Below, in pieces: positions 1 through 5,451 of a DNA stretch of 5,451 bases (position 1 is the first letter of the stretch; each line of letters opens with the position of its first letter). Below the pieces are notes generated by a model. It saw only the letters and a program-made list of their open reading frames with translations, was not told the DNA's origin and ran no database searches. Origin of the DNA: Terriglobus sp. (lineage in GTDB: Bacteria; Acidobacteriota; Terriglobia; Terriglobales; Acidobacteriaceae). A program made the position numbers and the translations under genes. Where the stretch lies: NCBI GenBank assembly GCA_023265355.1, contig JAHFTZ010000195.1:1-5451 (forward strand), in the 5' to 3' direction.

Positions 1-318
1 GAGACGGAAGTTGACGTCAGGAAAATCGATCAGGACAGCGACGTCCGGTTTGTTACGCTTGATCTCTGCGACGAGCCGGAGGTAAGAGCGGTAGATATGG
101 GGGATGTGTCGGAGGATCTCGGTAATACCCATCACGGCGACGTCTTCCGCCCGAATAGTGCGGAACTGGCCCGCCTGCTCCATCTCCGTGCCGCCCAGGC
201 CGGTGAAGCTGGCCCCGGGAAAAGATTCCTTCAGCGCCGTGATGAGTTGAGCGCCATAGTGATCTCCAGAGGCTTCACCCGCAGAGAGAAAAATCGTCGG
301 TTTGGGGTTCGTAGCAAT
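1..318 (-). CDS. lpxB: Lipid-A-disaccharide synthase LpxB, N-terminal part (3' end outside window)
   Basis: LpxB is a peripheral, cytoplasmic-side GT-B glycosyltransferase (family GT19). It joins UDP-2,3-diacylglucosamine to lipid X to form the lipid A disaccharide. The 106 codons visible here match its N-terminal domain: the glycine-rich LSAGEASGDHYGAQLI at residues 11-26, GLGG at 40-43, DVAVMGITEILRHIP at 59-73, and PDVAVLIDFPDVNFRL at 91-106, where the window ends. The frame is open without a break, but the start is odd. An in-frame TAG lies at 330-328. Between it and the conserved SAGEASGD block there is no ATG, GTG or TTG, so ATT at 318-316 is the best-placed start. The next in-frame ATG is codon 46, which would remove the conserved block. 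The gene lies 38 bp behind the phosphate transporter gene on the same strand, so co-transcription is likely. The family call is sure; the start is not. Confidence 0.93.
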   Translation of the reverse strand, partial: MATNPKPTIFLSAGEASGDHYGAQLITALKESFPGASFTGLGGTEMEQAGQFRTIRAEDVAVMGITEILRHIPHIYRSYLRLVAEIKRNKPDVAVLIDFPDVNFRL

Positions 319-333
319 GTGCGTAGTCTATCC

Positions 334-355
334 GTTCGCCCTCAGGGGAGCGAAC
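334..355 (-). promoter_or_regulatory. Hairpin between the phosphate transporter stop and lpxB
   Basis: On the minus strand GTTCGC and GCGAAC form a perfect 6-bp stem. It can be extended by two C-G pairs across a one-base bulge, leaving a short loop CCTGA. The hairpin begins two bases after the transporter's stop codon and ends 15 bases before the presumed ATT start of lpxB. No T-run follows it, so it does not look like a standard intrinsic terminator. It could stabilise the upstream message or affect ribosome access to lpxB; both are inference. Confidence 0.4.
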
Positions 356-356
356 T

Positions 357-1424
357 CTATTGAATAGGAGCGCCGCCGCCGATGAAGCGTTCGATGCCAA
401 GATGGACAACCGCGTAGAAGAAAGCTCCCACAAGAGCAGCGCCTGGAAAGGTGAGGACCCAGCCGTAGATGATGCGGCGTGCCCAGATCCAGCGGACGGC
501 ATGCAGACCGCGGGTTGCGCCTACGCCAGAGATCGCTCCTCCGATGGCGTGTGTGGTGGAGATCGGCACCTTCGCGAAGGTGGCCAAAGCGATCGTCACT
601 GCTGCGGAGAGTTCGGAGGCAAAACCGTCGATGGGGCGGAGATGCGGCGTGATACGTGAGCCCATCGTGCGCACGATCTTCCAGCCACCGATCATGGTTC
701 CGGCGGCGATGCAGGCGTGGCAGGAAAGGATGATCCAGATGGAGATCTCATGGTTTCTGCCAAAGAGTCGGGAGTGACCAAGAGCGTACTTGCCATAGCC
801 CGTGGAAACCAACAAAGCCACGATGATGCCCATGGTCTTCTGCGCATCGTTGGTTCCGTGTCCAAGGGAGTATGCGCCAGCGGAGACAAGTTGGAGACGG
901 CGGAAGAGCTTGGAGGCCTTGTCCCGATGCATCCGGAAGCTGCTCCAGGCGACAACGTGCATGAGGATGTAGCCGAGCACCATGCCGATGAGCGGCGAAA
1001 GGAGCAGGAACGCGATGATCGGGATCCATCCCTTGATCAGGATGGCATGCCAGCCCGCCTTGGCAATGGCAGCCCCGGCGAGCGCGGAGATGATCGCATG
1101 GGAACTGGAGGTTGGGAGGGCGAGATACCAGGTGATGAGATTCCATGTGATCGCGCCAAGGAGACCGCCGAGCACGATGTAAAGGTTCATCACACGGGGA
1201 TCGATGATCGTCGAACTGATCGTGTGTGCGACGCCTGTACCGAAGAGGAAGGCAGCGACGAAGTTGAAGCTGGCCGCCCAGAGGACTGCCTTCGCGGGTG
1301 TAAGAACGCGCGTGGTGACGATCGTCGCAATGGAGTTGGCGGCGTCGTGGACACCGTTGAGAAAGTCAAAGCCGAGGGCGATGACGACCGTAATGACGAC
1401 GAGGGCTAGAGGCGCGGCGTGCAT
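357..1424 (-). CDS. pit: PiT-family inorganic phosphate transporter
   Basis: This is an inner-membrane secondary transporter of the PiT family (PF01384), which moves phosphate, often as a neutral metal-phosphate complex, with protons or cations. It has 355 residues, close to the short bacterial form paired with DUF47 proteins and well below E. coli PitA (about 500). The internal two-fold repeat of the family is plain. Repeat one has GFDFLNGVHDAANSIAT at residues 18-34 and LPTSSSHAIISALAGAAI at 103-120. Repeat two has LGHGTNDAQKTMGI at 187-200 and VPISTTHAIGGAISGVG at 286-302. About ten hydrophobic segments alternate with short loops, and a basic, hydrophilic stretch near 163-178 probably forms the central cytoplasmic loop. 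The ATG start lies 15 bp after the DUF47 stop, with only a weak ribosome binding site, which suggests translational coupling. The ion used and the affinity cannot be read from sequence. Confidence 0.95.
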   Translation of the reverse strand: MHAAPLALVVITVVIALGFDFLNGVHDAANSIATIVTTRVLTPAKAVLWAASFNFVAAFLFGTGVAHTISSTIIDPRVMNLYIVLGGLLGAITWNLITWYLALPTSSSHAIISALAGAAIAKAGWHAILIKGWIPIIAFLLLSPLIGMVLGYILMHVVAWSSFRMHRDKASKLFRRLQLVSAGAYSLGHGTNDAQKTMGIIVALLVSTGYGKYALGHSRLFGRNHEISIWIILSCHACIAAGTMIGGWKIVRTMGSRITPHLRPIDGFASELSAAVTIALATFAKVPISTTHAIGGAISGVGATRGLHAVRWIWARRIIYGWVLTFPGAALVGAFFYAVVHLGIERFIGGGAPIQ

Positions 1425-1439
1425 GATTGCTCGTTTGTC

Positions 1440-2063
1440 CTAGTCGTTTTTGAGGAGGATGCGTTCCACGGTGCGGCCAAGACGGTCGCAACGGTCGATG
1501 CCATCCATCATGAGATCGTGAACTTCACGCTTCTGCATGACGGCGATGGGATCTGCCTGGTCGATATAAACCTCAGTCAGAAACTGGTCACGATGCTGCC
1601 GTGCTGTTTCTTCCAGGCGACCGATCTCGTCCAGATTGGCACGCAGAGAAGAGAGTTTCGGAGCCGAACGGAGAAGATTGATGGTGGCGGCAATCTCTCG
1701 CGCCATGCTATCGAGCGCAGAGACATGCCAGCGCAGCGAAGGGTGCATATCTTCGAGCTTGTAGAGTTCCAGACGGCGTCCGGCGGTTGCTACCGCGGCG
1801 ATGGTCTTATAAAGCTCTGTTGCGAGTTGCAGAATGTCTTCGCGGTCGAAGGGCGTAATGAAGGCCGTGTCGAGATGCAGAAGACAGACACGCTGGACCT
1901 GGTGGGCGATATGACGATTCTCTTCCATGCTCTTAACGCAGCCGTTCATCCCGGGCCATTGGTCCATACAGGATGAAAGAGCGGCGGTAACGCTGGTAAG
2001 GCACTGACCCAACTGTTCGAAGTCGTCGAAGAAGCTTTTGTCCTTCGGCATGCGGTTGAACAC
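1440..2063 (-). CDS. DUF47 / PhoU-like phosphate transport accessory protein, divergent
   Basis: This is a 207-residue, mostly helical soluble protein of the DUF47 family (COG1392, distant relative of PhoU), whose members are usually encoded beside Pit and are thought to modulate phosphate uptake. The N-terminus MFNRMPKDKSFFDDF and the core TAFITPFDREDI (residues 66-77) are typical, and length is normal (about 205-215). Elsewhere it is divergent. Where relatives I recall carry ExxxD-type acidic clusters, this protein has EENRH (47-51), LYKTIA (84-89) and MMDGID (185-190), so several presumed metal ligands are replaced. The start is GTG at 2063, chosen because GGGAG sits 9 bases upstream and because it gives the family's usual N-terminus; the ATG four codons later has no such site. 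The stop lies 15 bp before the transporter ATG. Its partner is almost certainly that transporter; its molecular role is not settled even for the family. Confidence 0.9.
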   Translation of the reverse strand: MFNRMPKDKSFFDDFEQLGQCLTSVTAALSSCMDQWPGMNGCVKSMEENRHIAHQVQRVCLLHLDTAFITPFDREDILQLATELYKTIAAVATAGRRLELYKLEDMHPSLRWHVSALDSMAREIAATINLLRSAPKLSSLRANLDEIGRLEETARQHRDQFLTEVYIDQADPIAVMQKREVHDLMMDGIDRCDRLGRTVERILLKND

Positions 2064-2072
2064 GAGGAGTAT

Positions 2073-2080
2073 CTCCCTTT
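2073..2080 (-). promoter_or_regulatory. Ribosome binding site of the DUF47 gene
   Basis: On the minus strand AAAGGGAG ends 9 bases before the GTG at 2063-2061. It decides the start in favour of this GTG over the ATG at 2051-2049, which has no purine-rich site in front of it. Confidence 0.65.
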
Positions 2081-2117
2081 CGGTATTACAGATATCTCTG
2101 CTTCCGGAGCAAGGATA

Positions 2118-2140
2118 GCGTACCGCGCTGCGGATTACGC
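2118..2140. repeat. Imperfect inverted repeat (hairpin) upstream of the DUF47-pit pair
   Basis: On the plus strand GCGTA (2118-2122) pairs with TACGC (2136-2140), and CCGC (2123-2126) pairs with GCGG (2130-2133). This makes a 9-bp stem with a 2-base bulge (2134-2135) and a 3-base loop. It lies 46 bp past the ABC exporter stop and 55 bp before the DUF47 start on the minus strand. There is no T-run on either side, so an operator or RNA structure fits better than a terminator, though chance is possible in GC-rich DNA. Confidence 0.4.
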
Positions 2141-2185
2141 ATCCAAAACAGTCATTGCAGTAAATAAGTTACGGGAAAGTAAAAT

Positions 2186-4171
2186 TTACGCGATTTGCGC
2201 GGTTATCGGTTCGTTCGCTCCAGTCTCCTGCTCCTGGTACTGCAGTTGATACAGCTTCCAGTAGAGCCCACGTGCTGCAAGAAGCTGATTGTGTGTGCCG
2301 GCCTCCAGAAGTTGTCCCTTGTGCATGACCAGGATAACGTCGGCACGCTGGATGGTAGAGAGGCGATGCGCGATGACGATGGACGTGCGGCCTGTGATCA
2401 TTCGATCCAGCGCCAGACGGACGCGCAACTCGGTTTCGGTATCGACGGAAGAGGTGGCTTCATCCAGGATGAGCACTGCGGGCTGGTGCGCCAGCGCTCG
2501 GGCAAAGCTGATGAGCTGTTTCTGGCCCGTGGATAGCGTGGCGCCGCGTTCGTGCATCGGTTCGGCGAACTGCAGGGGAAGCGAACGAATGAAGTCGCCG
2601 ATGTTCACCTCGTCCGCGGCATGTTCTACTTCTTCGTCGGTAATGGAAGCTGTGCCGAGGCGGATGTTGTCGGCGACTGTGCCGGTGAAGAGGGTGGAGT
2701 CCTGAAGCACAACGCCAAAGCGTTTGCGAAGCTTGTTCAGGTCCTGCTGGCGAACGTCCACGCCATCGATCAGGATGCTTCCATGCTGGATATCGTAGAA
2801 GCGCATCATGAGTCCCGTGATGGTGGTCTTGCCCGCGCCGGTGTGGCCTACGATGGCTGCGGTCTGGTCCGGTGCAACGGTGAAGGAGACGTTGCGCAGG
2901 ATCCACTCAATACCAGTCTCGTGCGCGAGCTCTGCCTCGGTAGCGGTTGCAAGGCGAGCGGCCGTGGCCTCGTCCAGCCTCTGATACGTAAACCAGACAT
3001 TGCGGAACTCAATGCTGCCGGAGAGATCGCCTTCCACTGGAAGAGCGGGGGACGTAATCTGCGCCGGGGTGTCGATGAGCTTGAAGACACGTTCCGAAGC
3101 AGCCATCGCCGCCTGCAGGATGTTGTATTTTTCGCTGAGATCCTGGATGGGACGGAAGAACCGCTGCGCGTATTGCATGAAGGCGATCAATACGCCCAGG
3201 GTAACGGTTCCGCCCAGGATATGAGTCCCATGGAAGATCGCATGCCCGCCGCGCCAGACGACGAGTGCGATGGCGATGGAGCTGAGAAGCTCAACCGACG
3301 GATAGTAAAGCGAGTAGGCCTGCACCTGGTCCACGAAGGCGTCGCGATGGGCGGCGTTGATGCTCTTGAAGTCGTTATAGGCACGCTGCTCGCGATTGAA
3401 GAGTTGCACGACGGACATGCCGGAGACGTGCTCCTGGGTAAAGGCGTTGATCTGCGCGATGGCGGTGCGGATGCGGCGATAGCTTTCCCGCACCGAGATG
3501 CGGAAGAGGCGCGTGGCATACATGATGACCGGCAGGACCGAGAGCGTAAGGATCGCGAGGGGCCAGCTCATCTTCAGCATGATGATCACGATGAAGAGCA
3601 GGACGAATACATCTTCAAAGATCGCCAGAACGCCGGAGGTGAACATTTCGTTGAGCGCGTCGACATCCGACGTAACGCGGGTGACGAGGCGGCCCACGGG
3701 GTTGTGGTCAAAGAAAGCGACGTCCATGCGCTGCAGGTGACGGAAGATCTGCTTGCGCAGATCGAACATGATGCGCTGGCCGGTCCACTGCATCAGGTAG
3801 GTCTGCACAAACTCCATGCCGTAGGAGAGCGAGAGCGAACCCAGGAAGAGTGCGGCGCACTCCGCAACGCCTGTGAGCGGCGTTGTGGAGAGATGACGGG
3901 CCAGCCAGGATGGATTCGCTGGACGCTGCGCCGACATGTAGTTGTCCACGGCAACCTTAATAACGAAGGGGCCCATGACGTCGGAGCAGGCTTTGAGCAG
4001 AATGGCGATGGCAGAGAGGGCCGTGGCTCCCTTGTATGGCCGCAGATAGGTAAGCAGACGGCGCATGAGGCGACCGTCGTAAGCCTTGCCGAGGACGTCG
4101 TCTTCGGGCGCGAGGTCTTTTTCCTTCTTCTCTTTTGTGTCCTGCGCTTTTTCCGCCATGTATGAGTTCAT
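2186..4171 (-). CDS. ABC exporter, fused membrane and ATPase domains (MsbA/multidrug type)
   Basis: This 661-residue half-transporter would work as a dimer in the inner membrane, exporting a lipid or drug-like substrate with ATP. A charged N-terminal tail (6-30) precedes a six-helix exporter domain, with hydrophobic segments near 48-72, 102-125, 180-198, 203-222, 290-306 and 318-340, and the coupling motif FFDHNPVGRLVTRVTSDVD at 153-171. The ATPase domain has an A-loop Tyr396, Walker A GHTGAGKTT (442-450), Q-loop Gln490, signature LSTGQ (546-550, not LSGGQ), Walker B ending in Asp570 and the catalytic Glu571, D-loop SSVD (574-577) and switch His602. All catalytic residues are present. A 24-residue Ala/Glu-rich insert (398-421) sits right after the A-loop. 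The most similar style I recall is Bacillus YheH/BmrD and unnamed acidobacterial exporters. The start could be M1 (4171) or M5 (4159); neither has a ribosome binding site. Lipid A export is conceivable given lpxB nearby but not shown. Confidence 0.93.
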   Translation of the reverse strand: MNSYMAEKAQDTKEKKEKDLAPEDDVLGKAYDGRLMRRLLTYLRPYKGATALSAIAILLKACSDVMGPFVIKVAVDNYMSAQRPANPSWLARHLSTTPLTGVAECAALFLGSLSLSYGMEFVQTYLMQWTGQRIMFDLRKQIFRHLQRMDVAFFDHNPVGRLVTRVTSDVDALNEMFTSGVLAIFEDVFVLLFIVIIMLKMSWPLAILTLSVLPVIMYATRLFRISVRESYRRIRTAIAQINAFTQEHVSGMSVVQLFNREQRAYNDFKSINAAHRDAFVDQVQAYSLYYPSVELLSSIAIALVVWRGGHAIFHGTHILGGTVTLGVLIAFMQYAQRFFRPIQDLSEKYNILQAAMAASERVFKLIDTPAQITSPALPVEGDLSGSIEFRNVWFTYQRLDEATAARLATATEAELAHETGIEWILRNVSFTVAPDQTAAIVGHTGAGKTTITGLMMRFYDIQHGSILIDGVDVRQQDLNKLRKRFGVVLQDSTLFTGTVADNIRLGTASITDEEVEHAADEVNIGDFIRSLPLQFAEPMHERGATLSTGQKQLISFARALAHQPAVLILDEATSSVDTETELRVRLALDRMITGRTSIVIAHRLSTIQRADVILVMHKGQLLEAGTHNQLLAARGLYWKLYQLQYQEQETGANEPITAQIA

Positions 4172-5348
4172 TTTAGATGCGTGGGAGAATAGGAGGGTGC
4201 GGGATTCGCTCGGTCTCTATCTTTCGGTGCCGTTTTGCAAGGCAAAGTGCAGCTTCTGCAACTTCGCCTCGGACGCATTCGCGCCGGAACGGATGGACGG
4301 ATACGTCGCCCGGCTGTGTGCGGAGATCCACTCCGCGCGGAAAATCGCAGCCGAACAGGGGTTAGTTATCCCGCAAATCGTGGATTCCGTTTACTTCGGA
4401 GGGGGAACGCCGAGTCTTCTGAGGGCGGAGAAGTTTGCGCAGATCTTTGGCGCTCTGCACGGCGAGTTTGATGTGATCGCAAATGCCGAGGTGACGATGG
4501 AGTGCGCACCTGGGCAAATCGCTGAGGCCACGCTGGCGGCGACGATGCGGTTGGGGGTTTCCCGAGTCTCGCTGGGCGTGCAAAGCTTCGTGGATCGGGA
4601 ATCGGCGGCAGTGGGTCGGCTGCACACGGGGATTCAGTGTGAAAACGAGATTGCCCGGTTGAAGTCTCGGGGGCTGGATGTTGGTTTCGACCTGATCTGT
4701 GGCCTGCCTCATCAGACGCGCGAAAGCTGGCGCGAGTCTTTGCAGCGGGCGTTGGCGACGGGCGCGCATCATGTCAGCGTGTACATGCTGGAGGTCGATG
4801 AGGACTCCCGCCTGGGCCGCGAACTGATCGGGCCGGGTGTGCGTTATGGCGCGGGTTTGGTTCCCGACGATAGTGCGGTGGCAGAGATGTACCTCGAAGC
4901 CTGCGACGTTCTGGCTGAGGGCGGATTAGCGCAGTACGAGATCTCGAACTTTCCCCGCGAGGGTCACCAGTCGAGGCATAACCGGAAGTATTGGAAGCGG
5001 GCACCTTATCTCGGGTTCGGCTTGGATGCTCACTCCATGTTGCTGGATGAACGGGGAAGAGCGGCTCGTTTTGCGAATGGCGATGAACTGGATGCGTATC
5101 TCGGGCAGGATGATCCGGTGGAGCTTGAGCGGGTGGCAGATACGGAAGCGTTTGAAGAGAGAGTTTTTCTCGGCTTGCGCTTGAACGAAGGTGTAGACGC
5201 GGGGCTCCTTGCCGATGTGTGCGGCGCAGTGGATGAAATGGTGCGGGCCGGATTGATGTGGTCTGCCAGCGGGCGGTTTGGTTTGACGGCGCGTGGGCGC
5301 GTATTGAGTTCCAGCGTCTTTGGTGAACTTTTAGCGGTACCAGTTTAG
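4158..5348 (+). CDS. hemW: Radical SAM heme chaperone HemW (coproporphyrinogen dehydrogenase-like)
   Basis: HemW binds a [4Fe-4S] cluster and SAM and is reported to insert heme into respiratory proteins. It is related to HemN but is not a proven coproporphyrinogen oxidase. Counting from the ATG at 4158 (396 residues), the cluster cysteines are C27, C31 and C34 in [20 protein letters not shown] (80-86) is the SAM-binding glycine motif, followed by RVSLGVQSF (136-144), [12 protein letters not shown] (176-187) and YEISNF (260-265). HNRKYW (274-279) matches the HNxxYW motif tied to heme binding in HemW. The C-terminal HemW domain (about 325-396) is complete. The extra fourth cysteine that follows the CxxxCxxC motif in true HemN is absent. 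GTG at 4197 is an alternative start: GGAG lies 9 bases upstream and it gives a family-like short N-terminus (383 residues). The ATG at 4158 has no such site and would overlap the divergent exporter gene. Threonine aldolase follows 13 bp downstream. Confidence 0.93.
   Translation: MYEFILDAWENRRVRDSLGLYLSVPFCKAKCSFCNFASDAFAPERMDGYVARLCAEIHSARKIAAEQGLVIPQIVDSVYFGGGTPSLLRAEKFAQIFGALHGEFDVIANAEVTMECAPGQIAEATLAATMRLGVSRVSLGVQSFVDRESAAVGRLHTGIQCENEIARLKSRGLDVGFDLICGLPHQTRESWRESLQRALATGAHHVSVYMLEVDEDSRLGRELIGPGVRYGAGLVPDDSAVAEMYLEACDVLAEGGLAQYEISNFPREGHQSRHNRKYWKRAPYLGFGLDAHSMLLDERGRAARFANGDELDAYLGQDDPVELERVADTEAFEERVFLGLRLNEGVDAGLLADVCGAVDEMVRAGLMWSASGRFGLTARGRVLSSSVFGELLAVPV
4184..4196 (+). promoter_or_regulatory. 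Possible ribosome binding site for an internal GTG start of hemW
   Basis: GGAG at 4184-4187 lies 9 bases before GTG 4197-4199, and a second strong AGGAGG at 4191-4196 touches that GTG directly, too close to serve it. No in-frame start lies at the right distance from AGGAGG. Together they favour initiation here over the ATG at 4158, but do not prove it. Confidence 0.4.
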
Positions 5349-5349
5349 T

Positions 5350-5355
5350 AAGGAG
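5350..5355 (+). promoter_or_regulatory. Ribosome binding site of the threonine aldolase gene
   Basis: AAGGAG begins one base after the hemW stop codon and ends 6 bases before GTG 5362-5364. It is the strongest ribosome binding site in the window. It fixes the GTG start and implies that ribosomes finishing hemW can reinitiate here. Confidence 0.8.
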
Positions 5356-5361
5356 ATACGA

Positions 5362-5451
5362 GTGATTGATCTGCGTAGCGATACGGTGACGAAGCCGACG
5401 GAGAAGATGCGTGCGGCGATGGCGACGGCCGAGGTGGGGGACGATGTTTAC
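5362..5451 (+). CDS. ltaE: Low-specificity L-threonine aldolase, N-terminal 30 codons (3' end outside window)
   Basis: The visible residues begin [20 protein letters not shown] and go on to EVGDDVY, the typical N-terminus of the beta-eliminating lyase / threonine aldolase family (PF01212). These cytosolic PLP enzymes split L-threonine or L-allo-threonine into glycine and acetaldehyde. The start is GTG, supported by the AAGGAG 6 bases upstream and by the fact that the family normally begins right at IDLRSDTVT. The PLP-binding lysine lies beyond the window and cannot be checked. The gene is 13 bp behind hemW on the same strand, so the two are probably one transcript, though no shared pathway is obvious. 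Related lyases share parts of this N-terminus, so substrate preference is inferred. Confidence 0.87.
   Translation, partial: MIDLRSDTVTKPTEKMRAAMATAEVGDDVY

Larger units (their letters stand above)
2064..2185 (-). other. Intergenic region between the ABC exporter and the phosphate genes, likely holding the latter's promoter
   Basis: This is 122 bp between the ABC exporter stop and the DUF47 GTG, the longest gap in the window. The part next to the exporter stop is AT-rich. On the minus strand TTGGAT followed 18 bases later by TACGCT is a possible but weak sigma70-like promoter, and its -10 element would overlap the hairpin at 2118-2140. No intrinsic terminator with a T-run was seen, so read-through from the exporter gene is possible. 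No convincing Pho box was found. Confidence 0.3.

Noticed and set aside
275..502. A 75-codon minus-strand frame bridging the end of pit and the start of lpxB, possibly a missing lpxB N-terminus joined by frameshift
   Set aside because: Its upstream part is an alternate frame of pit, and its residues show nothing like LpxB; the LpxB motifs are all in the other frame from codon 10 on. A frameshift is not needed to explain them.
717..1409. A plus-strand open frame of 230 codons opposite the phosphate transporter
   Set aside because: It is antisense to a confident PiT gene and encodes a charged, Asp/Gly/Arg-rich sequence without domains; a codon-usage shadow.
1419..1976. A plus-strand open frame of 185 codons opposite the DUF47 gene
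   Set aside because: It is antisense to a family member with a ribosome binding site and operon context, and shows no domain of its own.
2040..2051. ATG at 2051-2049 as the DUF47 start
   Set aside because: It lacks a ribosome binding site, and it would cut off the MFNR residues that match the family's usual N-terminus; GTG at 2063 has GGGAG at good spacing.
2145..2180. A possible Pho box (CAGTCAT near 2149-2157) ahead of the phosphate genes
   Set aside because: Only one half-site resembles the CTGTCAT consensus, and no second copy occurs at the required 11-base spacing.
4086..4157. Extension of hemW upstream to the ATG at 4086
   Set aside because: It would add 24 Ser/Phe-rich residues that are the antisense of the exporter's N-terminus and are not part of the HemW family, with no ribosome binding site.
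2552..4165. A long plus-strand open frame of 537 codons opposite the ABC exporter
   Set aside because: It lies wholly antisense to a gene with clear domains and all ATPase motifs. Its product is a His/Glu/Gly/Asp-rich composition with no recognisable domain, as expected from the mirror of GC-rich codon usage.

Overview
The window reads as ordinary chromosomal DNA from a Gram-negative bacterium of moderate to high GC content. The N-terminal part of LpxB shows a lipid A pathway, hence an outer membrane. The gene styles (DUF47 plus a short Pit, an ABC exporter with an LSTGQ signature, HemW next to a threonine aldolase) made me think of Acidobacteriota, perhaps Terriglobia. That placement is an impression from protein style and was not tested. 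No RNA gene, CRISPR array, insertion sequence, phage gene or integration site could be recognised.

Layout. The left 4.17 kb is read entirely on the minus strand. In transcription order it holds a single-chain ABC exporter (4171-2186), a 122-bp intergenic region with an imperfect hairpin, a divergent DUF47/PhoU-like protein (2063-1440, GTG start), a PiT-family phosphate transporter (1424-357), and the beginning of lpxB (318-1, running out of the window). DUF47 and Pit are 15 bp apart and form a phosphate uptake pair. lpxB follows Pit after 38 bp, so it is probably co-transcribed with it. The right 1.3 kb is read on the plus strand: hemW (start at 4158 or 4197, end 5348), then 13 bp, then the first 30 codons of a threonine aldolase gene (from 5362) behind a strong ribosome binding site.

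How the genes fit together. DUF47 and Pit should act together in low-affinity, metal-phosphate type uptake. LpxB makes the lipid A disaccharide in the cytoplasm. The ABC exporter could move a lipid or a drug, and a role in lipid A export is only a possibility. HemW (heme chaperone) and threonine aldolase (glycine from threonine) look like a housekeeping pair joined by translation rather than by pathway. The ABC exporter and hemW are head to head with almost no space, or an actual overlap, between their 5' ends.

Nothing here amounts to a new biological system. The best leads are local: lpxB has no ATG, GTG or TTG start (only ATT fits) and sits just behind a hairpin; the DUF47 protein keeps its FITPFDREDI core but has lost most acidic residues expected for metal binding; the divergent ABC/hemW starts are unusually tight; and the ABC nucleotide-binding domain carries a 24-residue insert and an altered signature motif.
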